A stretch of 64,000 bases of DNA from JAFGRU01 sp016934985 (GTDB lineage: Bacteria > Desulfobacterota > Desulfuromonadia > Desulfuromonadales > JAAYDE01): assembly GCA_963665045.2 (NCBI GenBank), contig CAXXJQ010000009.1:124001-188000 (forward strand). Reading direction: 5' to 3'. Of the stretch, positions 51,089 through 59,706 are shown in pieces. The notes below the pieces were generated by a model. That model made no database searches, was not told the DNA's origin, and saw nothing but the letters and a program-made list of their open reading frames with translations. The translations under genes and the position numbers were made by a program. Positions within the stretch are counted from its first letter, which is position 1. Each line of letters begins with the position of its first letter.

Positions 51089-53707
51089 TCAGGTATCCAC
51101 AATTCCCTTGATTTTGCTCAGAAGCTGCATCGGGGTAAAAGGTTTGGCCAAAAAGTCGACCTGGTCCTGAGCGATACCTTTGGAGGTGACAATGTCATCG
51201 GAATAGCCGCTCATCAAAAGAACCTTGGTTCCCGGCTTCAGACTTTTGATTTTGTCATGGACCTCTTTTCCGTTCATCCCCGGCAAAACAACATCAACGA
51301 CCACAGCAGCAATACGCTCGGAATTCTCAGCAAACAGGTCAACCGCTTTCCGGCCATCCTCCGCCTCCAAGACTTCATACCCACCGCTGCGGAGAGCCTC
51401 GCCAAGAACAATTCGGACGACACCATTATCCTCCACAAGCAAAACGGTGCCTGATCCTCGCCAGGAACCCATATTTTTTATTTCCTGTTCCGGCTGGACT
51501 GCTTCCACGCTGAAGGGGAGGAATATCCTGAATTCTGTTCCACAGCCGGTTTCACTTTTCACCTCAATGAAGCCGCCACTCTGCTGGACAATGCCGTAAA
51601 CGGTCGCTAACCCCAGCCCGGTCCCTTGTCCGACTCCCTTGGTGGAGAAAAATGGCTCAAATATTTTTTCCTTTGTAGCCGCATCCATGCCGCAGCCGGT
51701 GTCTTTAAAGGACATGACCACATAGGCCATGGCCTCTTCCGATTCGGCAGTTTCCCTGGCGCTGGCATTGGCTTTGACGAGCTCTGTCCCGATGTCGAGC
51801 CGACCCCCTGTCGGCATGGCATCTCTCGCGTTGATAACAATATTTATGATGATCTGTTCTATCTGTCCGGCATCCGCAAATACAAAGCATGGAAATTCGC
51901 AGAGATTTCTGACAATTTCTATATCTTCACCAACCAGTTTCCGGAGAAGCTGCTCGTTTTTATTCAGAACGCTATTGATATCGATGTGGCAAGGGCTTTG
52001 AACCTGTTTACGGCAGAAAGAAAGCAGGTTCCGGGTGAGCTGCGCGGCGTTTTTGGACGAAGTAAGGATCATGTCGATCGAATCGCCTAGTGGGCTTTGG
52101 GGAGGCAAATCCATTTGCATAAGCTCTGCTGAACCCATTATGGCGGCAAGGGCATTGTTGAATTCGTGGGCCACCCCTCCGGCCAGGGTGCCGACCGCTT
52201 CCATCTTCTGGGAATGAAGAAGCAGTTCCTGCAGGCGATTGCGCTCCGAAACATCCCTGAAAGACCCCATAATCACCCTCCTTCCGTCCGGAAGATCCAT
52301 CAGGTTTGCATTGACTTCAACGGGTATTTTTAAGCCGTCCTTAGTAAGTATGTCGCCTTCGGTCAATTTGTTCAGACCCTGGCTTTGTTGAGGAAATATC
52401 TTGCGGAGCCTGTCCCATTGATCCGGCGGATGTAATTGCGACGGATGGCAGCCGATCAGTTCCTGTCTCGGTCTTTGCGTAAGCCGCTCGGCCGCCTGGT
52501 TGGCGTCAAGGATGATGCCGGTCTCGAGATCGGCGACAAACAGGGCATCGCGCGCTTCTTCAAACAGGGCCGATTTATAGCGGTTTAATTCCCGAAGGTT
52601 TTTTTCGGCTCGCCGGCGCTTGATGTTATTTATACAGAGGAGGATAATCGCAACAAACAATATTCCAATGATACCCAAAGCATAGAGAATAGGAATTTTG
52701 TGCTCTTCAAAAAAAGTGGGCTTTTTATTGATGACAAAGCTTCCGGCAGGCAAGCGGTCCAGCGAAATCCCCAGCCGTTCCAGCACTTCGTAATCAAATC
52801 GCGGCATTGAGTAATCGTTGGTATCCACGGGTATGGAGGAGGGGTCCTCCCCGGCCAGAACACGCAGGGCCAGCCGGCCGACCCTTCTGCCGTGGTCCAG
52901 ACCGGAGATCATGTTGCCGCCGACCACCCCCAGTCCGAGGCGGTTTTCCCGCATGGAATACAGGGGAATTCTGTGTCCCGATGTCACCAGGCGCGTGCTT
53001 TCCGCCAAAGTAAGGGTTTTCCCTTTGGGGTCGGCAACCAAAGAGGCGAGAAGCACCACCGTTTGCGGAGGCATGCTGGCGACTTGCTTCTGTGCGTCTT
53101 CAAAGCTCTGGGGATAAAGAAAAGAAATATCAACCCGGCTTTTGTATTTTTTGATAAAGGGTTCCATGCCCCGATGTATGGCCTGGCCCGTGGTGGTACG
53201 ATCGTTGAGAATCACAATTTTTTCAGTGTCCGGGTGAACCTTAAGGATGAGTTCTATGGATCCCCCCACTCCGGCCACCTCGGCAAGACCGGTGATTTTG
53301 TCATAGCCTTTCAGCATGGAGGGGTGGAAATTATTGACCCCGACGAAGACAATGGGGGACTCAGCAAACAACCTGGAGCGATTGGCGATGAGAAGGTCCA
53401 GGGCAGCATTGTCAAGGGAGATGACCAGCCTGGGATTGACCCCAGCGTATTTGTCGGCCAGATACGAGGCAACCCGGCGGATCTGTGCTTCGCCTTTAAA
53501 CCTGTTGGTGTCCAGATATTCGACGGGGGGCCGGATTTCAGGGAATTCGGCACTCAACACCTCCAGAATGCCCTCAAGCTCGCGGGTTGACCATTCCTGA
53601 CCGTAGTGATAGGAGTTGACAATAACAATATTAGGGTCGAAGGCCCGGCAGGGTGATGAGAAAAACAGAACAAACGATAATACCAGAAAGTAGTATCGAA
53701 ATTTCAT
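51089..53707 (-). CDS. Hybrid sensor histidine kinase with periplasmic ABC-substrate-binding-type sensor
   Basis: Membrane sensor of 872 residues. Order: signal peptide (MKFRYYFLVLSFVLFFSS), a periplasmic domain of the ABC_sub_bind type (about 27-330; IVIVNSYHYGQEWSTRELEGIL, FVGVNNFHPS, GMEPFI), one membrane helix (about 335-360; ILYALGIIGILFVAIILL), a PAS domain (DALFVADLETGIILDANQAAERL), HisKA with H514 in GGVAHEFNNALA, an ATPase domain with GTGLGLATVYGIV, and a receiver with D805 in VVVDVVLPGMNGKE. ATG 53707 is chosen for its signal peptide. No lone response regulator is next to it. Confidence 0.93.
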   Translation of the reverse strand: MKFRYYFLVLSFVLFFSSPCRAFDPNIVIVNSYHYGQEWSTRELEGILEVLSAEFPEIRPPVEYLDTNRFKGEAQIRRVASYLADKYAGVNPRLVISLDNAALDLLIANRSRLFAESPIVFVGVNNFHPSMLKGYDKITGLAEVAGVGGSIELILKVHPDTEKIVILNDRTTTGQAIHRGMEPFIKKYKSRVDISFLYPQSFEDAQKQVASMPPQTVVLLASLVADPKGKTLTLAESTRLVTSGHRIPLYSMRENRLGLGVVGGNMISGLDHGRRVGRLALRVLAGEDPSSIPVDTNDYSMPRFDYEVLERLGISLDRLPAGSFVINKKPTFFEEHKIPILYALGIIGILFVAIILLCINNIKRRRAEKNLRELNRYKSALFEEARDALFVADLETGIILDANQAAERLTQRPRQELIGCHPSQLHPPDQWDRLRKIFPQQSQGLNKLTEGDILTKDGLKIPVEVNANLMDLPDGRRVIMGSFRDVSERNRLQELLLHSQKMEAVGTLAGGVAHEFNNALAAIMGSAELMQMDLPPQSPLGDSIDMILTSSKNAAQLTRNLLSFCRKQVQSPCHIDINSVLNKNEQLLRKLVGEDIEIVRNLCEFPCFVFADAGQIEQIIINIVINARDAMPTGGRLDIGTELVKANASARETAESEEAMAYVVMSFKDTGCGMDAATKEKIFEPFFSTKGVGQGTGLGLATVYGIVQQSGGFIEVKSETGCGTEFRIFLPFSVEAVQPEQEIKNMGSWRGSGTVLLVEDNGVVRIVLGEALRSGGYEVLEAEDGRKAVDLFAENSERIAAVVVDVVLPGMNGKEVHDKIKSLKPGTKVLLMSGYSDDIVTSKGIAQDQVDFLAKPFTPMQLLSKIKGIVDT

Positions 53708-53906
53708 GTGGCGTCCCTTTTTCCGCTTAATCCAAAGGCCCGGAAACAGCCCCGGGAAAAGCAGCCTCATTCCCTAACATTTTGATTTGATAAGAGAATT
53801 TTAAAAAAACGGCATTCAGAGAACTTTACCACAAACCTAACACTTGGCAAATTGCCGGTTTTTCCTCCACATTGAAACAGCCAGTCTTTGGGGGCTGCGG
53901 AGAACC

Positions 53907-55250
53907 TCAAAAAAACCACGTTGCCCACAGAAACGCCCGGTTGGGCGCTTTCTGCTTGAGGCCTGTTCCGGGGACGGTGAAACCTCCAAATTCGGTTCCC
54001 GAGCCGCCGTAATAAAAACCTGCTCCCAGGGTCAGTTGCAGATTCTCCCGGGCATCCCAGACAAGGCGGGGCTGGAGGATGCCGGAAGGATCTTCGAGGT
54101 TGTTGATGACCGTAAGGTTGAAATTGACCAGGGGATGAAGCTCAACCTGAACGCTGCCACTCAGGTAGTGGCGTCCCAGGGAAAAAAGTTCGCCCCGCTC
54201 GATTCTCTCACTGAAATCGCTATCGAGCAGGTTTTCTCCGTAATCGTCATTGCCAAGGCCGTTGAAGAAATATTCCATGAAGCCATAGAAATTTTTCCCC
54301 GCCCAGATCCAGGAATAGTCGATGTTGGCCACCAGAGACAGATAATTGTCCCGGTTGCCCTCATCCTCAAGCGTCCAGGTGACATCGACCCGCCAGGCCG
54401 CCTCTCCCAGATAACCGACATTTCCAACGCCCAGAACCAGGTCCTCGTAATGCAGGGCGGCCATGAGGTCCGTTTCAAGCGTGCCGGTGGCAAAATGCAG
54501 CTTGCCGGCCAGGGAGGATTGATCCCCTTCAACATCCCCGCTCTCAGGGTCGCGCCTGGGAACAGCCAAAACCTGGATATTGGCGTTTTGCCCGATAGGA
54601 GCCTGAATCGAAAGCAGATCATCGCCGATTTTGTAGTCGCGCTCGATATCCGTGGGAGCGAAAGGGTTGAAAAGATCCATGGGATTGAAAAGAAGCCCGT
54701 TTCCCCAGGTTACAGCCTGGCGGCCGAGGCGCACTACCCCCCAATCGGGTCGTAAGGTTAATACCAACCGGTCGAGGCGATGATAGAGAATATAATTTTC
54801 ATCTTCCTTTATGGTTGAAGTCAGGTCGAAAAGACGTCGGTCGTCTTCAACAGGCCCCATTCCCAGACCGGCTATCCCCAGGAAGCTTTCCGCCAATTGT
54901 CGACTGCGGCGCCAACTGTCGCCGGTCAGAAATACCAGTTCATAGTGCGTTTCGAGATCGCTGGAGTCGGAAAAGAAAATACGGTTTTTTATGCGGGCAT
55001 TGATGTTCTGATCAAAATAGGTTCCGTCTTCGACCGAACCGGGAAAAGAGTCCGATGCCACCTCTGAAACAGAGCCCTGGAGCTTGACCTGCCCGCCCCA
55101 GTCCATGGGCAGGTTGAACAGGGTTTTGTTTGAGTCATTGGAGGCCTCGGCAGGGTTTGAAGCGGCACCCACCGGAAAAGGCACAAATAATAGGGTCCAG
55201 AAAAGAAAAAAGGGCAGGAAAGAGTGAAAGCGAAATTGTTTATTCATCAT
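53907..55250 (-). CDS. Outer-membrane beta-barrel protein of the envelope ABC operon
   Basis: 447 residues with a signal peptide (MNKQFRFHSFLPFFLFW, cut near VGA/ASN) and a C-terminal Phe (WATWFF), as in barrel proteins. Internal beta strands are dense, for example LGRQAVTWGNGLLFNPMDLFNPF, which recalls DUF1302/alginate-porin-like barrels that go with FtsX-type systems. Separated from the ATPase gene by the repeat-bearing gap at 55251-55520. Probably carries or receives the lipid or lipoprotein cargo handled by the other operon members (inference). Confidence 0.8.
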   Translation of the reverse strand: MMNKQFRFHSFLPFFLFWTLLFVPFPVGAASNPAEASNDSNKTLFNLPMDWGGQVKLQGSVSEVASDSFPGSVEDGTYFDQNINARIKNRIFFSDSSDLETHYELVFLTGDSWRRSRQLAESFLGIAGLGMGPVEDDRRLFDLTSTIKEDENYILYHRLDRLVLTLRPDWGVVRLGRQAVTWGNGLLFNPMDLFNPFAPTDIERDYKIGDDLLSIQAPIGQNANIQVLAVPRRDPESGDVEGDQSSLAGKLHFATGTLETDLMAALHYEDLVLGVGNVGYLGEAAWRVDVTWTLEDEGNRDNYLSLVANIDYSWIWAGKNFYGFMEYFFNGLGNDDYGENLLDSDFSERIERGELFSLGRHYLSGSVQVELHPLVNFNLTVINNLEDPSGILQPRLVWDARENLQLTLGAGFYYGGSGTEFGGFTVPGTGLKQKAPNRAFLWATWFF

Positions 55251-55292
55251 CCATTTTTGGCATAAAGCCAATGTCTCCCAAAACCAACCCCA

Positions 55293-55364
55293 GGGGTTGC
55301 GCCCCCTGACGGCGCCTTACTCTTTTTGCTTGCCCGAAAAAGAGTAAGCAGAAAAAGGCACCCC
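55293..55364 (+). repeat. Second repeat family, copy 1 (hairpin repeat)
   Basis: Starts GGGGTTGCGCCCCCTGACGG and contains a perfect 12-bp hairpin CTTACTCTTTTT / AAAAAGAGTAAG with loop GCTTGCCCG, then GCAGAAAAAGGCACCCC. Almost the same 72 bases occur at 61786-61858. The ends GGGG and CCCC are complementary. Confidence 0.85.
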
Positions 55365-55390
55365 GGCATCTTGCCCTTCGGGTCCCCGCT

Positions 55391-55473
55391 GAGGGTAGGG
55401 GCTTTTGAGGCCGGTCAGGAACTCGCTTCGCTCAGACAGCCTGCCCGGCTTGATCTCAAAAGCCCCCACCCTC
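55391..55473. repeat. Long inverted repeat next to hairpin repeat copy 1
   Basis: A 19-base arm (55391-55409, GAGGGTAGGGGCTTTTGAG) pairs with 55455-55473 with one G-T wobble. The enclosed 45 bases can fold again (GCCGG with CCGGC, CAGG with CCTG, around CGCTTCGCTC). With copy 1 it fills the gap between the ATPase and barrel genes. Confidence 0.8.
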
Positions 55474-55520
55474 AACAGCTGCGATGCAAGGGGAAAATTC
55501 AGACGCTCTTTCGAAGGTGT

Positions 55521-56210
55521 TTATTCAGTTTTTCCCCGTTCCCCGGCAATCCTGCCGTCCCGCAGAATAACGAGACGTTTCGCATAATCCATGACCATTT
55601 TGTCGTGGGTGGAGAAAATAAAGGTGACCTCTTTTTTTTCATTCATCTCCAGCATCAGTTCGAGAAGCCCCTGGCCGGTATGGGAGTCGAGATTGGCGGT
55701 CGGCTCGTCTGCGAGGACGATGGCCGGTTCCGAAACGATGGCCCGGGCCACGGCCACCCGCTGCTGCTGACCGCCGGAAAGTTCGGCCGGTCTGCGGCCG
55801 TACAGCCCTTCCAGACCGACGTCGTCGAGAATGGCCATGGCTCTCTCCCGGCGTTCCCTGGCAGGAAGGTTTTGCAGTTGAAGAATAAACTCGACATTCT
55901 CCTGGGCGGTGAGAACCGGAATCAGGTTGTAGGCCTGAAAGACAAAGCCGATCCTGTTAAGGCGCAACTCCGCCAATTGCGCCTGACTCAAGAGATTGAG
56001 CTTTTCCCCATCCAGGATAACCTCTCCGGCGCTGGCATGGTCAAGACCGCCGATAAGATTAAGCAGGGTGGTTTTGCCTGACCCTGAAGGCCCGGCCAAG
56101 GCCATAAAGTCCCCCCGGACAACATCAAGATCGACCCCGTCCAGAGCATGAACGTCCACCCGCCCCTGACGATAGGTCTTTTTCAGCCCCCTGCATTCAA
56201 CAATATTCAT
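55521..56210 (-). CDS. LolD/MacB-type ABC ATPase
   Basis: 229 residues, ATP hydrolysing subunit for the two FtsX-type permeases upstream. Walker A GPSGSGKT, FVFQAYNLIPVLTAQENVE, signature LSGGQQQRVAVARAI, Walker B IVLADEPTANLDSHTG, and STHDKMVMDYAKR. The pattern ADEPTANLD is typical of LolD/MacB. ATG after GGGAGGTATGG, 25 bases after the permease gene. Confidence 0.93.
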   Translation of the reverse strand: MNIVECRGLKKTYRQGRVDVHALDGVDLDVVRGDFMALAGPSGSGKTTLLNLIGGLDHASAGEVILDGEKLNLLSQAQLAELRLNRIGFVFQAYNLIPVLTAQENVEFILQLQNLPARERRERAMAILDDVGLEGLYGRRPAELSGGQQQRVAVARAIVSEPAIVLADEPTANLDSHTGQGLLELMLEMNEKKEVTFIFSTHDKMVMDYAKRLVILRDGRIAGERGKTE

Positions 56211-56235
56211 CCATACCTCCCAGGGTCACCATATT

Positions 56236-57462
56236 TCAGGTTCTGGCCAGGGCTTCCACCGGGGTAAATCTCGCCGCTTTGACGGCAGGATAAAGGCTCA
56301 CCAGAACACCGAGGATAAAAACCACCAGGTTAGCCATGACAACATCCTTAACCAAAACGACCGGAAAGATCATGCGCGACATACCGGCGTATTCGAGCCC
56401 TTCTGCAAAGGCCGAGAGATCGATACCGTTGCGGGCCAGAAGGGCCACGCTGACCAGACCGAAAATGCACCCGAGGATCTGGCCGACAAGAAGGAGCAGA
56501 AACGATTCGGTCAGGACCTGCCTGACGATCCAAACGGGCTTCATGCCTAAAGCTTTTAGAAGCCCGAACTCACGAACCCTTTCGAAAACCGCCATAAGAA
56601 TCGTATTGACGATGCCGAACCCCATGGCGATAAAAATAATCAGGAACCAGATAAAAATGAAGCCGTCGTAAAGCTCCATGACGGCCGTGACGAATGGCAA
56701 AAGATCGAGCCAGGAAGCGACTTCGAGAGAGTCACCCACCGGAAGTTGCTTTCGCAGAGATTGAACAACGGCTTCCGTAGCCGATTTCTCCGGAAGCAGA
56801 ATGGAAATCTCTGAAATCCCCCCCTTCAGCTTGAGCATTTGCCGGGCAGTATCCAGGTTGACGAAAACGAATTGTTTTTCAATGGCTTCCAGCTCGGCGC
56901 GAAAAATTCCGCTGATGCGGAAGGCACGGGAGGCATTATCGCCTTTCGAGTCAAGAGCCATGAGGACGAGCTTTTTACCCAGTTCGGTTTTGAATTTTTC
57001 CGCCAGAGACTGGCCGATGAGGATGCCGTTTCCTTTTCCCGGCTGCAGATAATCACCTTGGGTTACAGCGCTGCCGATAAAGGAGACCTGTGCTTCCCTG
57101 GCCGAATCGATGCCGACCAGGGTGACACCGCTGGAGTGGCGTGCATTACTGGCAACAGCGTAGACCCGGACGCGCTCGGTCCAATGTGCCTCTTTCGGCA
57201 AGGCGCCCGCCAGTACCTCCTCAAGTTTGCCGGGTTGGAGAATGCTGTTCTCCACCACCGGGTCATTACGGTAGCCCCGCAGGTGGATCTGGACATGGCC
57301 GGTGAGGTTGGCGATGCCGTTGCGCACCATCTGGTCGGATATGCCGCGCATGAGAGCGCCCAGAAAAATCATGCTCCAGACACCGATAACGATGGCGGTC
57401 AGCAGGATCAGGGTCCTTTTCGGATTTCTCCAGATGTTGCGCCAGGCGAGTTGCAAAAACAT
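56236..57462 (-). CDS. FtsX/MacB-type ABC permease (second)
   Basis: About 408 residues; ATG 57462 (MFLQLAWRNIWRNPKRTLILLTA) or GTG at 57477 five codons earlier. One N-terminal helix, a large periplasmic domain (MacB_PCD, about 45-240), then three C-terminal helices with the FtsX motif FGLLKALGMKPVWIVRQVLTESFLLL. The end KAARFTPVEALART is shared with its sister permease at 57634. LolC/E-like architecture suggests extraction or export of lipoprotein or lipid from the inner membrane. Confidence 0.9.
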   Translation of the reverse strand: MFLQLAWRNIWRNPKRTLILLTAIVIGVWSMIFLGALMRGISDQMVRNGIANLTGHVQIHLRGYRNDPVVENSILQPGKLEEVLAGALPKEAHWTERVRVYAVASNARHSSGVTLVGIDSAREAQVSFIGSAVTQGDYLQPGKGNGILIGQSLAEKFKTELGKKLVLMALDSKGDNASRAFRISGIFRAELEAIEKQFVFVNLDTARQMLKLKGGISEISILLPEKSATEAVVQSLRKQLPVGDSLEVASWLDLLPFVTAVMELYDGFIFIWFLIIFIAMGFGIVNTILMAVFERVREFGLLKALGMKPVWIVRQVLTESFLLLLVGQILGCIFGLVSVALLARNGIDLSAFAEGLEYAGMSRMIFPVVLVKDVVMANLVVFILGVLVSLYPAVKAARFTPVEALART

Positions 57463-57521
57463 ATTTCTATTTTTCACCTTGCATTATTAGTGTGTTGCAC
57501 TCATTTCCAAAACCAAAACCC

Positions 57522-57555
57522 TTGGGTTGCGTCCCCAGACGACGCCTTTCTCTGC
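57522..57555 (+). repeat. Second repeat family, partial copy 2
   Basis: TTGGGTTGCGTCCCCAGACG then ACGCCTTTCTCTGC: the left end of the hairpin repeat, after which the sequence departs and lacks the 12-bp stem. Lies in the 156-base gap between the two permease genes. Confidence 0.6.
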
Positions 57556-57633
57556 TGTCTCGGCGTTCTCTGCGGTAAAAAGTTTTTCAGGTTTCCCCTG
57601 ACAGTCATAAGCCTTCAATGTGAATCCCTGAAT

Positions 57634-58878
57634 TTATTTATTCGCAGCCATGGCTTTTACCGGCTCCAGCCGCCGAGCCTTGTGGGCAGGATAAAGGGCC
57701 GTAAGCAGGGTAATAACCAGGACAATGCCCGACCCAATGACGATCGAAAGAGCCGATAGATCCGGATACATGCGCTCCGGCAGGCCAAACTGGCGCAGCA
57801 TATCGCCGGTGCCGGAAATGACAATGCCATGGACCTCGAAATAGGCGGTGACCAGACTGCCCAGAACGATGCCGATGACAACCCCCAAAAGGGTCATGGC
57901 CGTCGATTCGATTAGCAGAAGGCGGCTCAAACGGCCGGGAGTGGTGCCCAGGGCCAGGAGCACACCGAATTCCCGGGTCCTCTCAAACAATACCATGAGA
58001 AAGGTGTTGAGGATGCTGAAGGCGATGATCACGATCAGAATAAGGTAAAAAATAAAACCGCTGACCAGGTCAATTTTGATGCTCTGCAGAACACCCGGCA
58101 TCAGTTCCGACCAGGTCAGGACAACCAATGCGTCTGATTCCCCCACGGCGGCAATGTCCTTTCGCAATGTGGCGCGGATTTGCGGAATGTCTTCCAGATC
58201 GTCGGCCAGTATGACAATCTCGTGCACCGCTTTGCCCATGGTAAAGGTTTCCTGAAAGGCGGGAAGGGTCATGTAGAGGGCGTTGCGATCCAGTTCGTCC
58301 TGACCGGAATTAAATATTCCTTTGACCATTACAACCGTTGCCGCCGTGGAACCGTCCCGGCCCTGGCCCAAAAGAGTAATTTCGTCCCCGAGCCCGACTT
58401 TCAGATTCCCGGCCAGAAGGCTTCCTACCAGTGCTGTGTAGGGATCCGAACCATCGAGGAAATCGCCTTCGCGGACAAAATCCCTGATCCGGGAAACCGA
58501 GGCTTCCCGGGCGGGGTCGATGCCGGTAACAAGGGCACCGTACGTCCTTTTTTCCGAAGCGGCCAAGGCAAAAGCCTGCCCCCGCCACGTCCACGCAGCA
58601 ATCCCGGGAATCTGGTCGAACCGGGAGGTTATCAGCTCCGGATCGGGGACAACCTGGCGCGTTTCCCTTTCTTCGTTGTAGCCTTTGGCCTGAATCTGGA
58701 GATGACCGGTCTGGACCTTGACCACAGCGTCAATCATGGTGGCGTAGGAACCGAACTGCCATGAGAGCATAAAAACGAGCAGAAGGGAGGCGAAAGCAAT
58801 GGCGGCGATTGTGAGGATGGAACGACGCGGGTTTCTCCAGATGTTGCGCCAGGCCATTATTGCATCCAGAGAGAGCAT
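57634..58878 (-). CDS. FtsX/MacB-type ABC permease (first)
   Basis: 414 residues; ATG after GGAGGTAGATCTCC. Same layout as the permease at 56236: N-terminal MAWRNIWRNPRRSILTIAAIAFA helix, periplasmic domain, and three C-terminal helices with FGVLLALGTTPGRLSRLLLIESTAM and closing KARRLEPVKAMAANK. The pair would form a LolCE-like heterodimer with the ATPase at 55521. It starts 6 bases after the LolA-like gene. Confidence 0.9.
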   Translation of the reverse strand: MLSLDAIMAWRNIWRNPRRSILTIAAIAFASLLLVFMLSWQFGSYATMIDAVVKVQTGHLQIQAKGYNEERETRQVVPDPELITSRFDQIPGIAAWTWRGQAFALAASEKRTYGALVTGIDPAREASVSRIRDFVREGDFLDGSDPYTALVGSLLAGNLKVGLGDEITLLGQGRDGSTAATVVMVKGIFNSGQDELDRNALYMTLPAFQETFTMGKAVHEIVILADDLEDIPQIRATLRKDIAAVGESDALVVLTWSELMPGVLQSIKIDLVSGFIFYLILIVIIAFSILNTFLMVLFERTREFGVLLALGTTPGRLSRLLLIESTAMTLLGVVIGIVLGSLVTAYFEVHGIVISGTGDMLRQFGLPERMYPDLSALSIVIGSGIVLVITLLTALYPAHKARRLEPVKAMAANK

Positions 58879-58884
58879 GGAGAT

Positions 58885-59706
58885 CTACCTCCGCAGGTTT
58901 TTCAGGGACGAGAGGGTGAAAACGCCGGGAGGGAGATCGATGTCGAATGCGATTTCCTGATAATCCAGTTGAGTGTATTCGTCGGTCTTCCCGGCTTTCT
59001 GCATCTTCCATATCTTCGGAAAAAGGCGGCCGCCGAGCATGCGGATATCCTCGCTGGTCAGTCTCTTTACCAGTTGCAGATCCTCGTCGAAAAACTCTTC
59101 GGCCAGAAGGATATAATCCTCGCGGATATACAGCCGCTGCATGCCCCAGACGACGGGGGCGTCCGCATGCGGTTTCGATTCGACAATGTAGACTTTTTTC
59201 CCATCATGGCTGTCGATTCCCATCAGGCGGTGGCTGTAGTCTTCAAGGATGCTGTCGGACTTGGCCAGGTCGTTGTTGGAAAAGTCCGAGCCCATCCAGC
59301 TCTGGGACATCATCGAGGGCGGAATCTTGATGGTGCGGTTGACTTTGGGATTAAAGGTCCACATCTCCCGCCCTTTTTTCAAGGTGGCATTGCCACGGTC
59401 CTTGGCCGGAGCGAGAATGGTAAAAAGGCTTTCTTTTTGTCCGCGGGTCCAGCCCTTGATAGTCATAGCCCGCTCCCAGTCGGGGCGGTGGATGGTCATG
59501 GTTACTGTCGAAGTGGAAGCCTTGCCCCGATAGTAATCGATGGAAGCCTGGACAATTTTCCCGGCTTCCTCCGCCGAAATTTCCTCACCCGAGGCGATTC
59601 CCAATTTCGCTGTCGGCAATATCCAGCAAACCACAACCAGCAGGAAAAACCAGATGAATTTACAGGCAAAGGTTTTATATCGGCGTCTTTCAGGCAAAAC
59701 CCACAT
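58885..59706 (-). CDS. Outer-membrane lipoprotein-sorting (LolA-like) protein
   Basis: Periplasmic carrier-type protein, 273 residues, COG2834-like. An N-terminal membrane or signal segment (FIWFFLLVVVCWILPTAKLGIASG) is followed by EEAGKIVQASIDYYRGKASTSTVTMTIHRPDW, KGWTRGQKESLFTILAPAKDRGNATLKKG and MWTFNPKVNRTIKIPPSMM, the family pattern. It is first gene of the envelope operon (carrier, permease, permease, ATPase, barrel), so it may shuttle cargo from the ABC complex to the outer membrane. ATG 59706, GGAG 10 bases upstream. Confidence 0.9.
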   Translation of the reverse strand: MWVLPERRRYKTFACKFIWFFLLVVVCWILPTAKLGIASGEEISAEEAGKIVQASIDYYRGKASTSTVTMTIHRPDWERAMTIKGWTRGQKESLFTILAPAKDRGNATLKKGREMWTFNPKVNRTIKIPPSMMSQSWMGSDFSNNDLAKSDSILEDYSHRLMGIDSHDGKKVYIVESKPHADAPVVWGMQRLYIREDYILLAEEFFDEDLQLVKRLTSEDIRMLGGRLFPKIWKMQKAGKTDEYTQLDYQEIAFDIDLPPGVFTLSSLKNLRR

